Below are positions 30,923 through 38,980 of a stretch of DNA of 64,000 bases, piece after piece (position 1 is the stretch's first letter; each line of letters begins with the position of its first letter). The translations under genes and the position numbers were made by a program. Under the pieces are notes generated by a model. The model had not been told where the DNA came from. It searched no databases and saw only the letters and a program-made list of their open reading frames with translations. Source of the stretch: JBAZGH01 sp041652935 (lineage in GTDB: Bacteria; Patescibacteriota; Patescibacteriia; Patescibacteriales; XYC2-FULL-47-12); assembly GCA_041652935.1 (NCBI GenBank), contig JBAZGH010000001.1:21365-85364 (forward strand). The letters run 5' to 3'.

Positions 30923-31966
30923 ATGAATATAGAACAATATTTCAAAATAGCCATTGAAAAAGGAGCGGCTGACCTGCATTTGGTCGGCGGGTCGGTTTCA
31001 ACATTAAGAATAGGCGAACAATTAATTCCCATTAGCGAGGAACCGTTAGACAATAAAGAACTTCAGGGGGCGGCTTTGGGGTTATTAGATGAAAATCAAA
31101 AAAATCATTTTTTAGAAAAAAAAGAGTTGGATTTCGGCAAAGAAATTTTAGGCCAGCGCTTCAGGATAAATTTGCATTTTCAGGAAAGTAAAATTGGTTT
31201 AACGGCCAGAGTAATAGCAAAAAAGATTCCGGCCCCGGATAAGCTTGGTTTTACAGACATATTATACGGCCTAACGCATTTGCGCGACGGGCTTATTTTA
31301 GTTGTGGGGACTTCCGGTAGCGGAAAAAGCTCGACTTTAGCGGCTATGATAGATATTATAAACACCGAGCGCAAGGCGCACATTATAACAATTGAAGACC
31401 CGATTGAATATATGTTCCGGGAAAAGCAGAGCATTATTGAGCAGCGGGAGCTGGGAGTAGACACGAAATCTTTTGCTGACGCTTTAAAATCAGCTTTGCG
31501 GCAGGACCCGAATGTTATTATGGTGGGTGAAATGCGGGATCAGGAAACAATCGCCGGCGCTTTAACAGCGGCCGAAACAGGACATTTGGTTATATCCACC
31601 CTACACACCTCAAACGCTCCGGAAACAATCCAGCGCATAGTTGACTCTTATCCGGCTGATAAAAGAAACCAAATTTTAAATCAGCTGGCATCTAATTTGC
31701 GGGCGGTTATTGCTCAAGAATTACTACCAACCAAAGAAGGCGGGCGAGTGGCGGTTCGTGAAATAATGATAAATAATTCCGCAATTGCCAATTTAATAAA
31801 AAATAATGATATGGCGCAGATATTATCCGCTATCCAGACCGGCGGGGGAGACGGCATGACAACCATGAACCAGTCAATTGATAAGTTATTAGCCGCTGGT
31901 ATTATTGACCAAAAGGTAGCTGAAAACAGAAAAAGGGATTTAGAGACAAAGTCAGTTTACTATTAA
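30923..31966 (+). CDS. pilT: Twitching motility ATPase PilT
   Basis: 347 residues. The N-terminal PAS-like domain (about 1-100; ADLHLVGGSVSTLRIGEQL) precedes the RecA-like core with Walker A VVGTSGSGKSSTLAA, Asp box ITIEDPIEYMF, Walker B PNVIMVGEMRD and the His box TGHLVISTLHTSNAPETIQRI. The end carries the retraction-type motif AIREL in variant form (GRVAVREIMINNSAIANLI). It powers type IV pilus retraction. No other pilus genes lie in the window, so the rest must be elsewhere. It ends before an AT-rich repeat. Confidence 0.96.
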   Translation: MNIEQYFKIAIEKGAADLHLVGGSVSTLRIGEQLIPISEEPLDNKELQGAALGLLDENQKNHFLEKKELDFGKEILGQRFRINLHFQESKIGLTARVIAKKIPAPDKLGFTDILYGLTHLRDGLILVVGTSGSGKSSTLAAMIDIINTERKAHIITIEDPIEYMFREKQSIIEQRELGVDTKSFADALKSALRQDPNVIMVGEMRDQETIAGALTAAETGHLVISTLHTSNAPETIQRIVDSYPADKRNQILNQLASNLRAVIAQELLPTKEGGRVAVREIMINNSAIANLIKNNDMAQILSAIQTGGGDGMTTMNQSIDKLLAAGIIDQKVAENRKRDLETKSVYY

Positions 31967-31973
31967 AAATATA

Positions 31974-32078
31974 ATGCAAATCCTCAAATTTATTCAAATG
32001 CTTCAAATGATTTTTATGCGAATATTATATTTGTGGCTATTTGGGGCATTTGCATTTAATTTGTAGATTTGAATTATA
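31974..32078. repeat. AT-rich degenerate palindrome downstream of pilT
   Basis: Left TGCAAATCCTCAAATTTATT and right GGCATTTGCATTTAATTTG, then GATTTGAATTAT are partly complementary. The block GGCATTTGCATTTAAT resembles GGCATTCGCATTCATC of the elements at 35453 and 63640. No gene is seen in it. Confidence 0.45.
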
Positions 32079-32080
32079 TT

Positions 32081-32419
32081 ATGCAAATAGAAAAATGGGA
32101 AAACATCAAAGGAATGATAAAAGACCAGTTTGAAGTTGAAGACGAGGGCAAGGAGGAATTGGAGGACGCTCCGAATAGTACCATGGAATTTATTATTTTT
32201 AATGGGCCGCTAGGCAAAATAAAGCTGGAATACATCGTTAAACCGGTGGTGCTGGATAAAAAAACAATCGGTTCTCGTCGAATCGGTTCGGAAACCACAG
32301 TGGAGTATATTTACAGCGATGATGAATTTTCCAATACTTTCAAAGCTTATAAATGGGATGATGACCGAGATGATTGGGTGGAAATGGAAAGGGAGAGGGC
32401 AAGCGCGTTTATGGCGTAA
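32081..32419 (+). CDS. Conserved-looking acidic protein of unknown function
   Basis: 112 residues from ATG at 32081 (a TTG at 32069 lies in repeat sequence). It is soluble, acidic and mixed alpha/beta (MQIEKWENIKGMIKDQFEVE, then MEFIIFNGPLGKIKLEYIVKP, then TTVEYIYSDDEFSNTF and YKWDDDRDDWVEME). No domain is recognised. A regular beta-hairpin pattern and a clean frame support it as a gene. It lies between pilT and dtd on the same strand. Confidence 0.65.
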   Translation: MQIEKWENIKGMIKDQFEVEDEGKEELEDAPNSTMEFIIFNGPLGKIKLEYIVKPVVLDKKTIGSRRIGSETTVEYIYSDDEFSNTFKAYKWDDDRDDWVEMERERASAFMA

Positions 32420-32469
32420 TTCATAAAAAATTAAACAGAAATTTAACAATAATTAAACAATAATTTTTT

Positions 32470-32913
32470 ATGAGAGCAGTAGTACAAAGGGTAAAAGAAT
32501 CCAGAGCTAAAATAGACGAGGAAATTATTGGAGAAATTAATCAAGGGTTGCTAGTCCTGTTAGCAGTCCATAAAGACGACACGGAAAAAGATATAGTGTG
32601 GATGGCGAAAAAGATAGCGCAGTTGCGGATATTTGGTGATGAAGATTGTAAAATGAATAAATCCGTAAAAGACACTGGCGGAGAGATTCTTATTGTTTCA
32701 CAGTTTACATTATACGGCGACTGTGGAAGAGGAAATAGGCCAAGTTTCATTACCAGCGCCCGGCCGGAAAAGGCAAAAGAGTTTTATGAAAAATTTTTGG
32801 AACAAATCCGTTCTGCCGGCATCAAAGTTGCCACCGGAAAATTTCAGGAACATATGGAATTGGAATTAATAAATGACGGACCGACCACGATAATTATTGA
32901 CAGCCATCAGTAG
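32470..32913 (+). CDS. dtd: D-aminoacyl-tRNA deacylase
   Basis: 147 residues, standard length. [53 protein letters not shown] (with the catalytic SQFTLYG) and the Gly-cisPro region [10 protein letters not shown] are all in place. It clears D-amino acids wrongly loaded on tRNA. Relative to other DTDs, KGNRPSF reads RGNRPSF. Its stop codon lies at the edge of a perfect palindrome. Confidence 0.97.
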   Translation: MRAVVQRVKESRAKIDEEIIGEINQGLLVLLAVHKDDTEKDIVWMAKKIAQLRIFGDEDCKMNKSVKDTGGEILIVSQFTLYGDCGRGNRPSFITSARPEKAKEFYEKFLEQIRSAGIKVATGKFQEHMELELINDGPTTIIIDSHQ

Positions 32914-32936
32914 AGACGTGGCACTGCCACGTCTCT
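32912..32936. repeat. Perfect palindrome at the end of dtd
   Basis: AGAGACGTGGCA and TGCCACGTCTCT pair perfectly around one base and begin inside the dtd stop codon. There is no T-tract, so it is probably a dispersed palindrome, although a hairpin protecting the mRNA end is possible. Confidence 0.75.
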
Positions 32937-32974
32937 GTAGTTAGATAATATAATAAAAAAGACACCAAATTTTT

Positions 32975-33412
32975 ATGTTTAAAGTCGGAGCATTTGCTAT
33001 TATTTTTGACAAAGATGGGAAGGTGCTATTATGCCACCGTCTCGATTACGATCTATGGAATTTGCCCGGAGGCGGTCTGAATGATAAAGAATCTCCGTGG
33101 GAGGCGGTAATTAGGGAAACAAAAGAAGAGACAGGGCTGGATGTTGAAATTGAAAAGTTAGTTGGTATTTATAGCAAGAATAACAAAAATGACATAGTTT
33201 TTTCTTTTAAGTGCAAAGTTATCGGGGGAGAAATCGCATTATCGGATGAGGCGGATGAAATTGAATATTTTGATATTAACAGTCTGCCTAAAAATACAGT
33301 CCCCAAACAGGTTGTTAGAATAAAAGATGCCTTTGCGGATAAAAAAGAAGTAATTCTAAAAATACAGGGCGGACCGGAGGCCATTGAATTAGTAAAGCAA
33401 GGAAAATTATAA
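32975..33412 (+). CDS. NUDIX hydrolase
   Basis: 145 residues. The NUDIX box GGGLNDKESPWEAVIRETKEETG fits G-x5-E-x7-REUxEExGU exactly (key part WEAVIRETKEETG at about 38-50). The start VGAFAIIFDKDGKVLLCHR is typical of MutT-like enzymes. It cleaves a nucleoside diphosphate linked to another group. The substrate cannot be told. The C-terminus (DEADEIEYFDINSLP) resembles MutT/NudI-type proteins. Confidence 0.93.
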   Translation: MFKVGAFAIIFDKDGKVLLCHRLDYDLWNLPGGGLNDKESPWEAVIRETKEETGLDVEIEKLVGIYSKNNKNDIVFSFKCKVIGGEIALSDEADEIEYFDINSLPKNTVPKQVVRIKDAFADKKEVILKIQGGPEAIELVKQGKL

Positions 33413-33435
33413 TTTAATTCATTAAGGAGGATAAA

Positions 33436-33486
33436 AAGTTGCGGGTTGCAGGTCTTAGAACCTAAGTCTTACAACTTACAACCTAT
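33436..33486. repeat. Heptamer inverted repeat separating an SD from the slipin start
   Basis: Left 7-mers GTTGCGG, GTTGCAG and GTCTTAG are mirrored by TAAGTCT, TACAACT and TACAACC around AACC. Directly upstream, at 33424-33430, lies a strong SD-like AAGGAGG, now 62 bases from the only plausible start (33493). Confidence 0.75.
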
Positions 33487-33492
33487 AAACGT

Positions 33493-34242
33493 ATGGACAT
33501 TTTATCAATCGCTATCGCAGTCATTATTATTGCGATTATCGTTTTGCGCCAGGTTAACCAGTACGAGCGGGGTGTTATGTTTACTTTGGGAAAATTTACC
33601 GGCGTTGCCGAGCCGGGCTGGCGCGTTGTTATACCTATTTTTCAGTTTATGAAAAAAGTAGATATGCGCGTTAAGGCGGTTGACGTGCCGGACCAAAAAG
33701 CAATCACTCGCGACAATATTTCCGTAACTGTTAACGCGGTAATTTATTATAAAGTAGCTGATGCATCAAAAGCGGTAATCGCTGTGGAAGATTTCCGTTA
33801 CGCAATTTCACAATTGGCGCAGACTACGATGCGCAATATTGTCGGCGAGATTAGTTTGGATGAGTTATTGGCGGAAAGGGAAAAAACATCAGAACGCATC
33901 CGCGATATTGTTGATAAAGTTTCCGACGCCTGGGGCATTAAAGTGGAAAACGTGGAATTGAAAGATGTCAGCTTGCCGGCGGACATGGAGCGCACGATTG
34001 CCAAACAGGCCGAGGCTGAACGGGAAAAAAGAGCGGTTATAATTAAAGCCGAAGGCGAGGTGGCGGCGGCGGAAAATATGGCAAAAGCAGCCGGTATTTT
34101 ATCAGGATCAACGGGCGCCCTGCATTTGCGCACCCTGCAATCAATTAATGACTTAAGCTCCGATCAATCTAACACGGTAATTTTCGCTTTACCGGTAGAA
34201 ATACTGCGCGCGTTTGAATCATTCACTAAGAAAAATACTTAA
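33493..34242 (+). CDS. SPFH/band 7 slipin-family membrane protein
   Basis: 249 residues. The N-terminal hairpin helix (ILSIAIAVIIIAIIVL) leads to the SPFH domain: QVNQYERGVMFTLGKF, GWRVVIPIFQFMKKVDMRV, PDQKAITRDNISVTVNAVIY, RYAISQLAQTTMRNIVGEI and WGIKVENVELKDVSLPADME. A coiled coil with Ala/Glu repeats (EAEREKRAVIIKAEGEVAAA) follows. Slipins form membrane scaffolds. Many sit next to an NfeD partner, which is not seen here. A SD-like AAGGAGG lies 62 bases upstream, apparently displaced by a repeat. Confidence 0.93.
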   Translation: MDILSIAIAVIIIAIIVLRQVNQYERGVMFTLGKFTGVAEPGWRVVIPIFQFMKKVDMRVKAVDVPDQKAITRDNISVTVNAVIYYKVADASKAVIAVEDFRYAISQLAQTTMRNIVGEISLDELLAEREKTSERIRDIVDKVSDAWGIKVENVELKDVSLPADMERTIAKQAEAEREKRAVIIKAEGEVAAAENMAKAAGILSGSTGALHLRTLQSINDLSSDQSNTVIFALPVEILRAFESFTKKNT

Positions 34243-34251
34243 ATAAAATTT

Positions 34252-34644
34252 ATGCTTAATAAAAAAGGAGGAACAATTTTTTATCTGCTTTTTATAATCG
34301 CAGCCATTTTAATTGTTGGTTTGATAATTTTTTATTATAGCCAAAAAGACGATGTCGGTGATAATATGGCGGAAACGCAAGTTGATTTAACCCAGTTAGC
34401 TGAAAATTACAAGAACAAGGTCAAAGATATTATGCCGGCGTATAAAGAGGCGATAGAGGGTATTAATCAGGAAAAATTAGAAGAACTGCGCGTCCAGTTG
34501 CTCTCATTGAAAATGCCGTCAGAATTCAAAGATTTGCACGTTGAACTTATTTTGCTTTTGGACAAGCTAGAGCAAAATTATTCATCCGAAGAAGCGCAAA
34601 AAAAGTTAGAAGAAATAATATCCCAATATAATTGGCTTAAATAA
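34252..34644 (+). CDS. Single-span membrane protein with extracytoplasmic helical domain, unknown function
   Basis: 130 residues. A short Lys-rich start and a membrane helix (IFYLLFIIAAILIVGLIIFYY, about 8-28) are followed by an amphipathic helical region (ENYKNKVKDIMPAYKEAIEG, then LEELRVQLLSLKMPSEFKDL and LDKLEQNYSSEEAQKKLEEI). The layout resembles the DUF4398/cystatin-free helical bundles of envelope proteins, but I recognise no named family. The AAAAGGAGG at 34261-34269 falls inside the gene and is not its RBS. It starts 9 bases after the slipin stop, so co-expression is likely. Confidence 0.65.
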   Translation: MLNKKGGTIFYLLFIIAAILIVGLIIFYYSQKDDVGDNMAETQVDLTQLAENYKNKVKDIMPAYKEAIEGINQEKLEELRVQLLSLKMPSEFKDLHVELILLLDKLEQNYSSEEAQKKLEEIISQYNWLK

Positions 34645-34654
34645 ACGCAGCAAT

Positions 34655-35413
34655 ATGCTTAACCGCCACACACCATTAATTATCTCGATTATATTATTTT
34701 TCGGCTGGGAAATAATTGTTTTTTTTCCAAAAAATTTTTTAATTGCCGCAGCGGTTGTTATAATTTTGCCAACCATTTTATTATTAAGATTAAATAAATT
34801 TAATTTTAAGAGCGGTGATTTTTGGCTGCTGGCATCTCCCTGCCTGTTTTTAATATTATCGGCCAGTTTGTTTTTTCTTTTTCTTAACTATCCAGCGGTA
34901 AAGCATTCTGTGATTATAATTTTAACCGTAATCAGTTATTATTTCATATCTTATCTTTATTATTTTTTATGCCGGATAACAAAGTACACACCCCTTAGCT
35001 TGGAAAGCTCTTCCTCTTATTTTAATATAATCAGTTTTTTATTTCTAAGCACCTCTTTCTATGGCTTTATAAATTTACTGAATTTAAAGATGTGGTACTT
35101 GGCGGTAATTTTAACAGCGGCGGTTTTTATCTTAACTTACCAGTTTTTTTGGATTAATAAGGTCGGCGAGCGTAATAATTTATTAATTTCAACATTAGTT
35201 TCCATTTTGATGGCTGAATTTTTTTGGTCAATTTCCTTTCTGCCGATTTCCCACTTTATCAGCGGTCTGTCCCTTGCTATAATATACTATGTGTTAATAA
35301 ATATACTGCTTTTGCATTTTTTAGAAAAATTTGATAAAAAGACTGTAATAAAGTATTTTATCATCGGGCTATCCTGCATTTTTATTATATTATTGTCAGC
35401 TCGCTGGCTATAG
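34655..35413 (+). CDS. Polytopic membrane protein, unknown function
   Basis: 252 residues with about eight hydrophobic segments (for example PLIISIILFFGWEIIVFFP, LIAAAVVIILPTILLL, DFWLLASPCLFLILSASLFF, HSVIIILTVISYYFISYLYY and YFIIGLSCIFIILLSARWL). Lys is nearly limited to loops. No conserved catalytic motif is visible and I recognise no family. It starts 10 bases after the previous gene's stop, in series with the slipin, which suggests a shared membrane role. Confidence 0.65.
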   Translation: MLNRHTPLIISIILFFGWEIIVFFPKNFLIAAAVVIILPTILLLRLNKFNFKSGDFWLLASPCLFLILSASLFFLFLNYPAVKHSVIIILTVISYYFISYLYYFLCRITKYTPLSLESSSSYFNIISFLFLSTSFYGFINLLNLKMWYLAVILTAAVFILTYQFFWINKVGERNNLLISTLVSILMAEFFWSISFLPISHFISGLSLAIIYYVLINILLLHFLEKFDKKTVIKYFIIGLSCIFIILLSARWL

Positions 35414-35452
35414 TTCAAAATCTTTATACGTACTAAATACTACGTCAAACCA

Positions 35453-35595
35453 TTAATTCGAATGCTTTGTACGGATTTATGCGGACACAGATGAATGCGA
35501 ATGCTGCGAATTCAGTACAAACATTATTTTATTAATATTTGAGGCATTCGCATTCATCTGGGTCGTTTGAGATAAGTACAACGAATTCGAATTAA
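35453..35595. repeat. MITE-like palindromic element, type TTAATTCGAA
   Basis: Ends TTAATTCGAA (35453-35462) and TTCGAATTAA (35586-35595) pair perfectly. Inside, CAGATGAATGCGAATGC (35488-35504) and its perfect reverse complement (35544-35560) form a 17-bp stem. The right half GTACAACGAATTCGAATTA recurs at 63725-63743. It fills a 225-base gap with no gene. Confidence 0.8.
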
Positions 35596-35638
35596 GGGAT
35601 TGTAGAACATTTTAGTCCGCACTAATAAACTTCTATAT

Positions 35639-36751
35639 ATGTCTAGAAATTACAAAATTACAATTTTAATAATAACAATAATAGTAAGCTTGGCAGGCGG
35701 CGTGATAGGCGGAATTATCTTCCGTTCCTATTTAATTAACTCTTCTTTCGGGATACCTCTCTGGGGAGATATTAATTTAAGCGATAATTATCAGCAAGGA
35801 CAAATTGTTATCAGCCAGCCGAAAAAAGTGATTGTCGAGCAAAATGACAGGATTGCCGAAGTCGCTTCCGGAGCAATAAGGAATAAAGTAAGTTTTTACA
35901 TAAAAAAACAGCCGGTTTTAAGCAACCAAGGCGGCGTTTTTAATATTAAAGAGTATTATCTTCCTGGAGATAAGGCGGGGGAGGGGTTAGTGCTTACGAA
36001 TGACGGATGGGCGGTAACAGCGGTAAAAGTCAGCAAGCCCTTAAGTTATATCGCGGTTGACAGTGAAAAAGATATTATCGCCATAGAGCGGAGTTATTTT
36101 GACGAAGTAAGCGGATATTATTTCGTTAAATTAAACGCCTCTGATTTATCGGTAGCTCAGTTTACGGAGCCGGAAAGCATGAGGATAGGCCAGTTGGCAG
36201 TTGCTTTTTCAGAGGGGGGGATAAAAACAGCTTATATTGAAAAAATAAATTATTATCCTGATTACAACTTGGTAAAATCAAGTGAAAATGATTTTAGTTA
36301 TCTTAAAATAAGCGAAGAAAATTTAGCGTTGGGCGATATTTGTTTCGGCCTTGACGGCTCCGCGGTCGGCTTATACGCAAAAGAAGAGGCATTAATGCCC
36401 ATAAATTATTTTAAGAAATTATTGCCCAATTTATTAAATAAGGGTGAAATAACACGTTCTTATTTGGGAATAAATTATATTTTATTAGACGAATTAACGG
36501 GAGAAGAAAAATTAAGCGGTGCAATAATTGCCAAAGATTCTATAGGAGTTTCCATAGAAAAGAAAAGCCCGGCAGAAGCTGCCGGATTGCTTGAGGGAGA
36601 TATAATTTTGGAGATTGAAGGCAGAAAAATCAGCGAAACAAATAATTTAAGCGATATAATACTGGGATATAAAACGGGAGAAGAAATTGAGATAAAAATT
36701 GAGCGCAGGGGAGAAGAGCGGCAAATTAAGGTGGTTTTAGGGGGGCAATAG
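35639..36751 (+). CDS. HtrA/DegP-like protein with PDZ domain and no catalytic triad (pseudoprotease)
   Basis: 370 residues. An N-terminal signal-anchor (ILIITIIVSLAGGVIGGII) is followed by a trypsin-like barrel region with GEGLVLTNDGWAVTAVKVSK where HtrA proteases read G-x-G-x-I-x-x-x-G-x-x-x-TN-x-HV; the His position is lost. The Asp region (VDSEKDIIAIERS) and the Ser region (LGDICFGLDGSAVGLY, instead of GNSGG) are also changed. One PDZ domain follows (about 285-365; SIEKKSPAEAAGLLEGDIILEIEG). It is probably an extracytoplasmic binding scaffold and not a protease. The frame is intact, so it is not a pseudogene. Confidence 0.75.
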   Translation: MSRNYKITILIITIIVSLAGGVIGGIIFRSYLINSSFGIPLWGDINLSDNYQQGQIVISQPKKVIVEQNDRIAEVASGAIRNKVSFYIKKQPVLSNQGGVFNIKEYYLPGDKAGEGLVLTNDGWAVTAVKVSKPLSYIAVDSEKDIIAIERSYFDEVSGYYFVKLNASDLSVAQFTEPESMRIGQLAVAFSEGGIKTAYIEKINYYPDYNLVKSSENDFSYLKISEENLALGDICFGLDGSAVGLYAKEEALMPINYFKKLLPNLLNKGEITRSYLGINYILLDELTGEEKLSGAIIAKDSIGVSIEKKSPAEAAGLLEGDIILEIEGRKISETNNLSDIILGYKTGEEIEIKIERRGEERQIKVVLGGQ

Positions 36752-36777
36752 GCGGTATAAGTAATTTTGCATAAACA

Positions 36778-36802
36778 GCGAGATATTTACTCTCGTTTTT
36801 TT
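36778..36802 (+). terminator. Rho-independent terminator before pgk
   Basis: Stem CGAGA/TCTCG (36779-36795) with loop TATTTAC, then seven T's. It separates the HtrA-like gene from the glycolytic group. Confidence 0.75.
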
Positions 36803-36836
36803 ATTACTTAAATTATGTTATAATATACACAAGATT

Positions 36837-38030
36837 ATGAAAATAAAAACAATTAAAAATATTAAGAATTTGCGAGGCAAAAGAGTTCTTGTTCGTTGTG
36901 ATTTTAATGTTGCAATCAAAGACCATAAAATAATTGACGATTTTAAAATTATCCAAACTTTGCCCACTATTAGATATTTAACAAATAAGGGAGCGAAAGT
37001 TATTATTATTACTCATTTAGGCAGGCCTACGACAAGCAACAAGCCACAAGCAACAAGTAATCAAAAATATACCATCAAACCGATTATAATTCGGTTGAAT
37101 AAACTTTTAGGAAAAAAAGTTAAATATTTAGAAAATTTTTTAGATGACGGTGCTAAAGATGCGGTTAATGATTTAAAAAACGGGCAAATATTAATGTTGG
37201 AAAATATTAGGTTTTATCAAGGAGAAAAGAAAAATGACAAAAAATTCGGCAAAGAATTAGCCGGCTTGGCTGATATTTATGTAAATGACGCGTTGGCGGT
37301 TTCACATCGGGCGCACGCTTCAGTCAGCGCCATCCAAAATTTTTTGCCGTCTTACTCCGGATTATTGCTGGAAAAAGAAATATTGAATTTAAATAAAATT
37401 ATCCATCCGCAAAAGCCGTTGGCGGTAATTATGGGAGGCGCTAAAATAGAAACCAAGGTGCCGGTCATAAAAAAACTCGCGAAAAAAGCCAGTGTAATTT
37501 TTATCGGCGGAATGATAAGCTATGATTTTTTAGCAGCTTTGAAATTAAGTACCGGCAAATACAAAGTTAACGTAAAAAATAAAAAGCTGGCAAGAAAGTT
37601 ATTGGGCAAAAAAATAATTTTGCCGATAGATTTTGTGGCCAGTAGTTCTAAAAATGGGCGGGGAAAAATACGGGTTGTGGCTGCCGATGAAATTCCTAAA
37701 AATAGCTGGCAACTAGACATCGGGCCGGAAACAATCCGTTTTTATTCTCAGCATCTTAAACAGGCAAAAACGATAATCTGGAACGGGCCAATGGGCATGT
37801 TTGAAAATGATAAATTTAAAAACGGAACATTATCTATTGCCCGGGTAGTTGCTTCCGTGTCGCAAGGCAGGGCTTTTGGCATTGCCGGCGGAGGAGAAAC
37901 CGTTGTTGCTTTAAAAAAAACAAAAATGCTTGAGCATGTTGACTGGGTATCAACCGGAGGCGGAGCAATGCTGGCGTATCTGGCTGGAGAGAAGATGCCG
38001 GGACTAACTAAGTTAAAAGTTGGAAAGTAA
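36837..38030 (+). CDS. pgk: Phosphoglycerate kinase
   Basis: 397 residues, normal length. LRGKRVLVRCDFNVAI, ITHLGRP, LMLENIRFYQGEKKNDKKF, YVNDALAVSHRAHASV, KPLAVIMGGAKIETKVPVI, WNGPMGMFENDKF and the hinge/nucleotide end VSTGGGAMLAYLAGEKMPG are all conserved. It makes ATP from 1,3-bisphosphoglycerate. A four-unit heptamer array (37032-37059) lies in the loop right after HLGRP and reads TTSNKPQATSNQ, without disturbing the frame. The gene is read as intact. With eno and gpmI it forms the lower-glycolysis block. Confidence 0.97.
   Translation: MKIKTIKNIKNLRGKRVLVRCDFNVAIKDHKIIDDFKIIQTLPTIRYLTNKGAKVIIITHLGRPTTSNKPQATSNQKYTIKPIIIRLNKLLGKKVKYLENFLDDGAKDAVNDLKNGQILMLENIRFYQGEKKNDKKFGKELAGLADIYVNDALAVSHRAHASVSAIQNFLPSYSGLLLEKEILNLNKIIHPQKPLAVIMGGAKIETKVPVIKKLAKKASVIFIGGMISYDFLAALKLSTGKYKVNVKNKKLARKLLGKKIILPIDFVASSSKNGRGKIRVVAADEIPKNSWQLDIGPETIRFYSQHLKQAKTIIWNGPMGMFENDKFKNGTLSIARVVASVSQGRAFGIAGGGETVVALKKTKMLEHVDWVSTGGGAMLAYLAGEKMPGLTKLKVGK
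37032..37059 (+). repeat. Heptanucleotide array inside pgk
   Basis: Units ACAAGCA, ACAAGCC, ACAAGCA and ACAAGTA in tandem, immediately followed by ATCAAAA. They encode the residues after the HLGRP loop. Confidence 0.85.
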
Positions 38031-38126
38031 AAAATAGAAAGTGCGATGAACGACGAACAAAATTGAGAAATTGGAAGCTAGAAAATTAATAAAAAATATC
38101 TAAATTATAAATTTAATTAAAAAAAT

Positions 38127-38891
38127 ATGCAGAAGCAAAATAATCAAATTTTATTAATTTTAGCCGGCATTTTGACTTTAGTAATTGTAATTTGGATTGG
38201 GGTTTTGACGCGCAATAGTCTGAAAGAATACCGCTATATAGGGCAGAGCGCCGAGCAGAAGCATTCTATTTATATGAACGGCGAGGGAAAAATTACCGCC
38301 GTGCCTGATATCGCTAAAATCCAGCTTGGCCATTCGGTAGAAAAAAAGAAAGTGGCTGACGCGCAGAAAGAAAATACGGAAAAAATGAACGCGGTTATAA
38401 AGAAATTAAAAGAAGAGTTTGATATAGAGGCTAAAGATATCCAAACCGCCAATTACAATATTTACCCGCAGTATAATTGGACCGACGGGCGGCAAGTGTT
38501 GGGCGGATATGAGGTTTCCCAGAATATAAGCGTAAAAATAAGGGACTTGAATAATATCAGTGATATTTTAGATATGGCCGGGGCAGAAGGATTGAACCAA
38601 GTCGGCGGATTAAGTTTTGAGGTTGACGATCCGCAGGAACTAAAACAGCAGGCGCGAGAGCTTGCTATACAGCATGCCAAAGAAAAAGCAGAGAGCCTGG
38701 CTAAAGTCGCCGGCGTAAAGCTTGGCAACATAATCAGTTTTTCTGAATATTCAACCGAACCTCAGTACAGCACTAATAACTTTTTAGCCAAAGAAGCGTA
38801 CGGCCTGGGCGGAGCTGACAGTTCCCCCGATGTGGAGGTTGGCAGTACGGAAGTTATCGTAACGGCAACAGTGGAATATGAGATATATTAG
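38127..38891 (+). CDS. SIMPL (DUF541) domain membrane protein
   Basis: 254 residues. A signal-anchor helix (LLILAGILTLVIVIWIGVL) leads to a SIMPL domain: SIYMNGEGKITAVPDIAKIQ, NAVIKKLKEEFDIEAKDIQT, NYNIYPQYNWTDGRQVLGGYEVSQNISVKI (read as short motifs YNIYPQY and GGYEVSQ), LNQVGGLSFEVDD and ELAIQHAKEKAESLAKVAGVKLG. This is the Oxidative-stress/SIMPL family, secreted or surface-exposed, with unsettled function. It sits inside the glycolysis block between pgk and eno, a location that looks incidental. Confidence 0.88.
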   Translation: MQKQNNQILLILAGILTLVIVIWIGVLTRNSLKEYRYIGQSAEQKHSIYMNGEGKITAVPDIAKIQLGHSVEKKKVADAQKENTEKMNAVIKKLKEEFDIEAKDIQTANYNIYPQYNWTDGRQVLGGYEVSQNISVKIRDLNNISDILDMAGAEGLNQVGGLSFEVDDPQELKQQARELAIQHAKEKAESLAKVAGVKLGNIISFSEYSTEPQYSTNNFLAKEAYGLGGADSSPDVEVGSTEVIVTATVEYEIY

Positions 38892-38919
38892 TAAAAAGTT
38901 GAAAGTTATAAAATTAAAA

Positions 38920-38941
38920 GCCTGCCTGTTGGCAGACGGGC
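38920..38941. repeat. Palindrome GCCTGCC-TGTT-GGCAGACGGGC
   Basis: GCCTGCCTGTTGGCAGACGG and following bases form a short hairpin between the SIMPL gene and eno. The same unit occurs in frame inside the 2141-residue protein gene (56284-56305). Confidence 0.7.
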
Positions 38942-38980
38942 TAATATACAAATATAAAATATATAAATAAAGGAGGACAT

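Noticed and set aside
32912..32936. dtd palindrome as a terminator
   Set aside because: No T-tract follows on either strand. It fits a dispersed palindrome better.
33446..33652. Plus-strand open frame overlapping the slipin start
   Set aside because: It lies out of frame over conserved SPFH codons and begins in a heptamer repeat.
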